DNA from: Voacanga thouarsii
Taxonomy: Eukaryota > Streptophyta > Magnoliopsida > Gentianales > Apocynaceae
Length of the DNA: 64,000 bases
Direction: 5' to 3'
Assembly (NCBI GenBank): GCA_026120185.1
Contig: JANUWF010001824.1
Location: 620,001-684,000, forward strand
The position numbers and the translations under genes are program-made. The notes below the pieces were generated by a model. It was not told the DNA's origin and searched no databases. It saw only the letters and a program-made list of their open reading frames with translations. Shown here in pieces: positions 55,764 to 64,000 of this stretch (position 1 is the stretch's first letter; each line of letters opens with the position of its first letter).

Positions 55764-57919
55764 CCCCTTAAAATTTTTATTTCCCCAAAACCTTCTTTTC
55801 CTTGACTGGACCACTTTTTGTTCTGAGTCCTCATGCTTATTATTTTCGTATGATATTCAAATGAGGGTCATAGGTCTGTAACTCCTAGTTGCCCTATTCG
55901 ATAATTCCCATTTTCTTTCATCCCTAGGGGTGGGTATTAAAATTTGATATTGTAATTTGCGATTAATGTATTGTTTGATGTTAGGGATTAGTGAGAGTTG
56001 GTCTATAAGTCTAGAGTTACTTAAGTTTTGATTAATTTGAGGAATTCTATTAAGTATGAATTATAATTTAGGAAATTGATATTTATTTAATTATCTGCTA
56101 GAGTTTGTTGCTGATCAAGTTTATAGCCCTGATATTTAAGTTAGAATTTACTTGGACTTAAGGTAAGTCCCCACTTTTCATAATTTCCTAAATGTAAGAA
56201 TGTATGTGAAATATTTCTATCATGATAAATGTTTTAATTGCATAAATATTTATTTGATAATTTATTATTTGCACGATAAAATATTTATTTATTCAAGAAA
56301 TGTTGAAATATGAAATGATTTATTTATGCAAGTGCTATTTTGTTCAATGTTGGCATATGTTTCTTATTTTCGGAAAATTGCTACATTGAGAGTAGGTTGC
56401 TCTACTTTGAAAGAAATGGTGAATTATTGTTTAAGCAATATTTAATTATGCCTTATTTAGAGAAAATTGCATATTCATGATATGTTGGACATGAAAGCTT
56501 GCATTAAAATTTATTGAGCATATAGAATTGCAAATTCTCATGCATAAATGAATTGCAAAATACATAGAATGTTTTGAACCACTATTTTCCTATAACATGA
56601 AATAGCCTTAGGGGGGGGGGTATGTATGTATGTATGGATGAAATTTTGAAATGCTTGAGAAATCTTGGGATGTTTGTGAGACATTGTGTCGGGTAAACAC
56701 TTTTGAAGTGATTTTGAAATCATGGAATGAAGAAAACCTTTTGAGGTGATTTTTGAATCTATAGAGTATATTATTAAACTTGGGAGTTTTTTTTTATATA
56801 TAACAAATATTTTTGGAAATGTTTTCACAATCTTTTAAAAGGTATTGAGCTGGTCTATTCATAAGGTCTTGTGTCATATGGTTTTGTGTCGTGTTTTCTT
56901 AAGTACTCAAAGGGATTTTACACCTAGTTTAACTTGCACGAGTTTGAGAGTGCTATTTAATAGGCGGTCACCTTCAGACTGTGGTCTCTCTCTTCGCAAG
57001 GTATGGGTATTTGTTCTTTAGTCATCTTTAACTAGCAACACATTTTTCAAAGTGTGAAAATGGAAGTCAGACGTGGGACATCTGGGCTATAGGGCCAACC
57101 ATGACGATGATTCTTGTATGTTTAATTGTGATGTACACATTAGGTTATTTATAAATTTAAACTATCATGGTCATAGGATGAAATTCCTATGGTATTGTTG
57201 TAGTTAGACTGAGATCCTTATAAGTAGATGGGACGTGATCCTATCGGTGGATGATTTGAGATCATAAATACGCAAAATTGAATTTTGATATTTGATATTC
57301 GAAATGTGGATTTCAAATTGTGTATTGTTCTTTGTGATCATAAAAGATGGTCATTATGGTAAGCTCTATATAAATTATGTGTTTGATATGGTCAAACGTT
57401 GTTGATGAGAAATAATTTCTTTTTCTGAAAATGTTGAATTCGATATAGATCTCCTATGTATTATTCGGTATGTTGAGAATAAATTTGTTATGAAATCATA
57501 CTTGTTTTTGGAACAACTACTCATGCAACATGAAAATGTTTTTATCAGAAAATTCTCACAATGCACACACAAGATTTATTGAGATTATATCTCACACCTC
57601 TTAATTCATATTTACAGGAGGTTATACTTAGAAGCAAGAATGCTGAAGTCTTATGGATTTTGTTTGGCTTTGAGATTGTTATTGAAAATTGTTCTTATAT
57701 TTATGTACTATTTTTGAAGGCTATATAGTTGGAGTATTATTGAGATATTATTTTGTATTTAGGACTTAATGTATTATTCAGAGCTTTGTAAGGATTAATT
57801 TAGTTTTCCTTTTAAGTTCTAGTTATTTTCTTTATTAATTTCATTATAAAGGCCCCTTATGTCATTTAAACGGGGTAAAATCCGCAATCATTTGGATCCT
57901 GTGATTGTGGAGTGTTATG
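55764..57919 (+). repeat. 5' LTR (partial) of gypsy element H
   Basis: The right end GGAGTGTTATGG lies next to a primer-binding site, so this is the end of a plus-strand LTR. A GGCCCCTTATGTC and ATTATAAAGG region near 57840-57860 corresponds to the conserved terminal part of the other long LTRs. The left start was not identified; element E abuts it. Confidence 0.6.
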
Positions 57920-57921
57920 GT

Positions 57922-57935
57922 TGGTATCAAAGCCC
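57922..57935 (+). other. primer-binding site of gypsy element H
   Basis: TGGTATCAAAGCCC, initiator-Met type with one change, immediately after the LTR. Confidence 0.85.
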
Positions 57936-58899
57936 TATATTGAACTTTAGAGGAGAGTATCCTTAGATAATTAGCATAGATTTTGGTTAAATTTTGGGTT
58001 AATAGAATCTTCATTTGTTAGTTGAGTTTAGGTTGAGTTGAGCCTAGGATTAGGTATTACCTTTGAATTCAAGGACTAGCATTTAAGAATGACTATGGTT
58101 ATCTGAGTTTTAGTTTTTCTAATAATGATTTGAACTTGAAAAAATTTGATAGGTGTTGATGGGTTGATATGGGAGGTAACTTTATCCCCGTATATTGATG
58201 ATAACTTTGATGAGGTTGAGAGAGAAAGTTTGTGTTAACGTGAATAGATAGGTAATTTGAGAAATTTAACAAGTAGTCTTTTTTAAGATTTGACTATCCT
58301 AGCTCCAATTTGACGGATAGGATTGTATCATGATGACGGGAGCAAGAATTAGAAATGATTAATTTTCAAGGATTTAAGATCCTAATATCTGTATTTTGGA
58401 GATTTGTGAATTTCTGTTGTGCTTCCTAATTATGCATGTGTAATAGAAACATTGTCTTGAATGCTCCTATAATTTCGTATGGTGTATGCTACGTGAATAT
58501 GTGTGTTTTATCTAATTAAGTATGCTATATGGTTTTTCTTGTTTTTAGTACTTAGCATATTTGAACTTTAATTTTAGGACAAAATAACCAGGTTGAGGAA
58601 TAAATCATCAAAGGTATTTAGATATCACTTAGGAGTATAATTAAGAGAAGTAAATGGTTATGGGAAGAGGAAACTGTCTATAAGGTATACTACCACAAAG
58701 GAAGGAACTATACGAAAGGAGATGAAGACTTAGATAGAATGACTTTGAAAATGACCTTGAAGACATAGAAATTCAATGCTAAATAACTGGAAGAGCAACA
58801 ATAAAAGAAGAAGGGAAAACAAGCAAGGACTACTCTAGTGTATACTACTCCAAAACTGGCAATTTGTTATTGTTGTGGAAGGAAGGAACATACAGAAAA
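57936..58899 (+). pseudogene. gypsy element H: leader and decayed gag up to the first zinc knuckle
   Basis: Only the C-terminal part is readable: a lysine-rich stretch near 58790-58840, then CYCCGRKEHTE (58869-58899), a CCHC knuckle cut through by solo LTR F. Earlier sequence is a leader plus heavily decayed capsid region. The string GAAAA at 58895-58899 is the left target duplication. Confidence 0.65.
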
Positions 58900-61800
58900 T
58901 GTAACACCCCTACTACAAATAGCAACAGAAGCATACCATAAACTGCTCTATTCAATTACCCGAATAAGGGATCTTTATAACGGGTAAGGCAAATAAGTGA
59001 ATAAAGCCCAGACTGATATAAAAACCCATACTGATATAATGTAATATATAAGAGTGAGGTCTCATACATTCGGCTAATAGTACTACAATAGTATTGAAAT
59101 ATACATATGCAAAAGAGGAAATAACCCGACCTATACTATGGTATTACCCCTATCCCTATGACTACTCAACTTTGGGTTCTAAAATAAGATAAAAGACATG
59201 TGTAAGTGAAAATCACCCAGTGAGTTCCACGTGTGTGCTAGTGCTTTATAAAACAAATCGATAGAAATATTTTCGAATTTTATTCAAAATTTCATCACGG
59301 GAAAAATATTATAATTTTATACTGAAAATAACTCTACTGCTCACTAGGAGGGATTTTATTTCAGTTTCAATCATATTTGGAAAAAAATGTGTTTCATTTC
59401 ACAGTCACTGTCCCAATTTCCAAAATACAGCCACTTTTCTCAACAGAAGGTCAGTTCGCATGCAAAGCTCACAAGGTTGCTCCTTCGACATCACAGTCTT
59501 ATTGTACTAAGCACACAAGCCTACAGTACTTAATTGTACATTGTTGGAAGGGTAAGTGCAAATAAGCACAATATCGAGTAATGCAAGATGTTTTACTTGC
59601 TACCGTAAGCCCATGGGTCTCAATCCTAATGTCAATCATCATTAAGGTAGCAAGGGGTTGAACAACGCCAGGTGTTCGGCTTAGCCCGTGAACAACCCAA
59701 AATCAAAATATTCAGAAGGCGCAACAATTGTCAGGCACTAAACGGCTAGCTAGGACAACTCATCTCAATATCCTGTCGCCCTATTTGGAGTAAGACAATC
59801 CCCAGAACTAGTTAGGTTACTTGGGGTCATCTATCTCTAACATGAGTTAGGGCAAAGATCAAAGGTCCTTACTAAATACTCAACATTTTCACTGGTTCAC
59901 AAGAGCAGTACCAATTCCATTGGCTCACAAGGCCAAATAAATAATTTATTCCCGAAGAAATATAAATAAAATATTTTTCGGAGCCAAAATATCATTTTTC
60001 AAAAGTTGACGAGAGATTGTTTCCAAAATCTATAGCAAAAAAGGATAAAAGGTCCCTTTCGTTTCATAAAATGTTCTAACAAGGGTATCTAGATCATTTT
60101 ATCCATACCGAATTCCAAAGGAAATTTTGTATAAGAATTCCAAAATTCTAACCCTAGAAGAGGATTAGATTCAAAATTTCCAATTATGCTTCCATAAGAT
60201 ATTCCAATAAAAGGCAATCCGATCATTTTCCTAATACCTGATTCCAAAAATTACCATATTTTGAACATCTCTATTATTTTAATCCTAAAAGGATTAAATT
60301 TACAAAATGCATGTTTTTATCATCCCTTAAGGTTTCTAAGCTAATTATAATATTCATGGCAGCTCAACATGGCAAAACACTATTTTCTTGCTCAGAAAAA
60401 TCTTAAATCAAATAAGGGATTCCAAAATAGTACATAATATGTTATTCCACAAAAAGTAGAGCATACTAGCATTTAAAAGTTTAGAAATCCAATGGGACTC
60501 ACCTTGTATCCTAAATAGGTTATTTCGGTCGAATATTGTATCTAACTCATCACTGACCGTTTAATGCGAATAACTTACATTAAATGTAATTTTATATTTA
60601 GTTTAGTTTGTCAAAGTTCAAACCAACACTTAGCTAACCCAAATGTAAGGAAATTACTTATTTCCTATTTTTTTTTCATTTTGCTTCTTTGAGTAAATGT
60701 GTACGTATACATATATGGCACACTAAATTCTTCCATTTCCTATTTCTATCTTTTCTCTTCTTCATGAACATGAAATCTTCTTCATGTTCCCCATCATTTT
60801 TATTCCCAAAGCATGCAAACAATTCCTTAGAGTTCACTTGCATCAAAACTAAAATTCTGCATTTTCCTATTAAACACACCATTTTGTTTTGTGCATAACT
60901 TTTGATCTACAACTCCGATCGGGCTCCATTTTATATCAAACTCTTGTTAAACCTTGAAATAAGCTTCTATGGATTCTTTTTTCACATCCTCAAAACCTTT
61001 CAGAAACTACTGGGCCAAAAAATCCCAGAATTTTCGTTATCTAAATTTATTTTCACAAAATAATATTACCATCCTGTTCCCCTTTATTTATAGCATCTAT
61101 ACAACCCTTAATCCACCTTATTCCCCATCAAATCATCTTTAATTCTTCATGTTTTCACATCTAATAGGTTACCAAATTCAAGCTTTGAACACTACATGGT
61201 CACCAACATGAATTAAAATAGCTATAGTTTATTACTATTAAAGCTTCCTTTTCCAATTTTCACCACTTTTCTAATCAACCATGAATAATCCCTTAAATCA
61301 CCAATCAAATACCTTTATCCACCACATAAAACACAGCATACAAGGCTTTCATCTAACCGGTACACATACTTGCACACACAAAGTTTCACACAGTATACAT
61401 TTAATCCAAATCATAACCATAGATCTCATGTTTTCATGTTAACACTTATACCAAAATAATCACCGTAATGAAATCTAAGCCTTTAATTCTTGAAGCATAG
61501 GCTTCTATCTTATATATATGATCTTTTGACATGATCCTGCTCCAAGACCACTCCAAGAACACACAAACACTTCTTTCTTTCTCTCTCTTTTTTCTATTTT
61601 TCCTTGATTTTTCCTTTCTTTTCTCCTTTATTTCTTCCTTCCTTCTTCTTTATGCTCTTGGCTGGTTTTCAGCCCCCTCTTCACCACCTCAAGTGGTTAA
61701 GATGAAGACTAATAGGATTTTGTTCCATTACATGTATGGTGGCTACTTTACACTTGTCGTGTTCTTGATTTTAAACATATTTTCTTAATTGTTTTACAAA

Positions 61801-62363
61801 ACTTATTTATGAAGTTTTGCATGCATGAATATTTCATGCATCCTCTCATGGTTTAACACATGTCCTTGGCCACCAATCACACGAAGCCACACATCCAAAT
61901 TTTCAACTGCATTTTCAATTTTTCTCAGAAATGACCAAATTCAGGTTTGTATTGAAAAAATATTTTACTTCCCTAGTAAATTCTATAAATTCCACTGAAT
62001 TCAATGGTAATATTCAAAATCTTCAATTCTTTCTCAATCCTATAAAATTCGCGGTCAAAATTACAAAAATGCCTCTGGAACCCCGAAATAGCTTAATTTA
62101 TACCGAAATGCTCGTCTTATCGCACTGATCAATTTTTGTTCTAAGTGTACTCCCAACCTCTCACTTTTTTAAAAGTAGTAGCCTTCTAAAACTTTAGGGT
62201 ATGGGTAGAACAAATTCAAAATTACATCCAAGTGCCTATATGTTTTTATTACACCAAAATGTTCTTCTTATTATAATAATCATCTTTTGTTTTAGCCACT
62301 GATACAAATACTCATTCTATCAAAAGTAATAGCCAGTCAAAGATTAAAATATAGGGTATTACA
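58900..62363 (-). mobile_element. solo LTR F (3.46 kb), gypsy type
   Basis: It runs TGTAACACCCC to GGGTATTACA with perfect duplication GAAAA at 58895-58899 and 62364-62368. It has no internal genes. The orientation is taken from its alignment with the LTR of element E. The plus-strand frames inside (for example 60689 and 61531) are low-complexity. Confidence 0.88.
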
Positions 62364-62600
62364 GAAAAGAATTCAAGAAATTGAAAAGAGATGCTTCAAA
62401 TATGGAGATTCTATGCATTTGAGGAAGAGTTGCTCTAGAATACTTTGTCTTAAACAAGGAGACTACATTCTGCCACCATGACAATGTAGCTGGAGTTAGT
62501 GGAGATAGCAACTCTATGCCACCTTGAAGGCTTAAGTTCCTTGCTTTGAACAAAGGAAATTTGGGAATCAATATTGCTCGCAAACAACACAGAGATTAGA
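62364..62600 (+). pseudogene. gypsy element H gag, second zinc knuckle
   Basis: Directly after the target duplication the gag frame resumes with lysine-rich KRIQEIEK, then RCFKYGDSMHLRKSC (62388-62432), a second CCHC knuckle whose second cysteine is changed to tyrosine. Decayed sequence follows; no protease could be read with confidence. Confidence 0.65.
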
Positions 62601-64000
62601 AGATTTATTAGTATTGGGGAATTGCTACTGTATTTTGTTATCAGAGTTGTGCCCTTTATGTCGCCAATAACTCAGCTATATCGAAGATTGTAGAAAGAGG
62701 AAGAATGAAAGGAACTTTCAAAAGTCACAAGAATACCAATGTTTATATGTGTGTTTACCCTGCTAGAGAAAAATCTTTAGGCGATAAATACAAATGCAAC
62801 AAAACATGGAAGAGAAGTAGTTTTGGTGAATTCCTACGATGGTAGTTCAATCTAACTTAACCTTGCATCTTTACACTTTCTTCTAAGCTTCCTCATGCAA
62901 ACTATATTCTTTCACTTATTTTTGTTATTATGGGCTTTCTTCCAAGACTTGATTATTGAAGACCATCTTACTTACTTCACTCATTTTAGATGATTGCTTT
63001 TTACCAAATACATCTACATTGTACCTAATTTCTTCTATATCATCTACATACTGGCTCCTTATTTCTTATCTCAGCAAATTTATTCTATCTATTTTATTTG
63101 CATATTTTAGCATATGCCTTCTGGTATGAGTTTCTTTGCCAACTCCTTTCTCAACTATTTGTTGAGCATTTCTTTTAAAGCTTGGTTGGTTATGGCAACC
63201 TTTCCTATTCTATTCAATGTTTGCAATTATTTTCATCAAACTTTTCAATATCCTTCTAAATATTATCTATATTATTTCTACAATGGCTTTCTATTTCTTG
63301 TTTCATGGGATTTATTCCATTGACATCACAAATTTTTTTCATTTAATTTAGCTCATCTTGATTTGAGCCTTCTCTTGTTAGCTTCTCATATCGTCGAAAA
63401 TTTTAATATCACTATTTATACAAATCTTTCACTCTTTTATTCTTGTAGGTCTCTTTGATACTTAAAACTTTCTCTTTCTTTTCAAATGGTATTGATTTGA
63501 TATGATTATCTTTCTACTCAATATCACTGGTTATTTCTTGTAATGCACATTTTTCTATTAAAACTTACATATTCAAGGAACTTCTCCACATCACTCAATA
63601 GCAGTGCTCGATTCTTCTCAATCATAATATATACTTTCATGGACAATCAAATATCAAAATCATTTCACTCTTGATTTTCTTGTAGTTCTCATTATTGTTC
63701 AAAACTTTCTTCTTTCTTTTTCAAGTAATATTACCTTCATGTGCACATCTTTGTGCACAATATCTTCTTTGAACTCACTTTTTGTAGTAAGACTTGAATA
63801 TCTAAGAACTTCTCTTATTTAATCATCAGAAGTATTCAGTTCTCATGAATCACAAAAAAAAAAAAAAAAAATCTTTAATAGTCAAAATATTTTGTCTTCT
63901 CATTTTATCTTTTTTTATTTTCTTAATTATTAAACTTATTATGGCATTGAATTTAGCCTATTCCGCGTTCCTATATTCCCTTCAAGCTCACATTATTCCC
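62601..64000. other. unassigned AT-rich region; weak minus-strand coding signal
   Basis: No intact gene. The minus strand of about 62960-63060 reads VDDIEEIRYNVDVFGKKQSS and MSEVSKMVFNNQ in one frame. A ~200-bp degenerate repeat (63430-63580 against 63665-63815) encodes lysine/glutamate-rich, coiled-coil-like residues (EKFLDIQVLLQKVSSKK). Many stops. It could be a decayed cellular coiled-coil gene or transposon remnant. Confidence 0.25.

Noticed and set aside
56618..56640. G-run plus TATG repeat as a regulatory G-quadruplex
   Set aside because: A single G-run followed by a short tetranucleotide repeat; too little for a quadruplex claim.

Overview
The window is plant nuclear DNA. It is very AT-rich and consists almost entirely of LTR retrotransposons inserted into one another: Ty1/copia reverse transcriptases with YVDD, Ty3/gypsy gag and RT, plant-type primer-binding sites, a TRIM, a hAT MITE and a satellite-like array. 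Every coding region is broken and no intact cellular gene is visible. Species cannot be named from the sequence.

Layout. 1-3768: a gypsy gag scrap, then the 3' end (LTR plus RT/RNase H) of a minus-strand copia element. 3769-19594: element A, a plus-strand Athila-like element without pol, sitting inside that copia RT. Its 3' LTR is split by a TRIM at 8248-9676, which itself carries an 0.88 kb insertion, and by element B (10145-18876), a complete gag + PTTD-type ORF element with a 5-bp target duplication GTATT. 19595-21383: the only candidate for host-gene sequence, a decayed minus-strand gene start. 21384-23695: about 15 copies of a ~155-bp AT-rich repeat with partly three-unit periodicity. 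24001-24312: a possible DNA-transposon end.

24313-47590: element D, a minus-strand relative of A. Its 3' LTR is split by a Sirevirus-like copia element (24476-31841) and a 4.26-kb solo LTR (31859-36116, target duplication CTTAG). Its 5' LTR is split by a nearly young copia element L (40612-46575, target duplication AATAC). 47591-49545: two older copia LTR pieces. 49546-55763: the 5' part of a minus-strand gypsy element with a 3.7-kb LTR that hosts a hAT MITE (54280-54794). 55764-62600: a plus-strand gypsy element, interrupted between its two gag zinc knuckles by a 3.46-kb solo LTR (target duplication GAAAA). 62601-64000: no identifiable gene.

The most interesting points are: the A/D family, two non-autonomous elements in opposite orientation that share an unrecognised ORF and repeated internal polypurine motifs; a PTTD ORF in B whose stops all fit C-to-T decay; the U3 of element A's 3' LTR being unlike that of its 5' LTR; the higher-order tandem array; a stretch of foreign-looking sequence at 40192-40372; and the decayed host-gene start. 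Family assignments come from motif recognition by eye; no searches or alignments were run.
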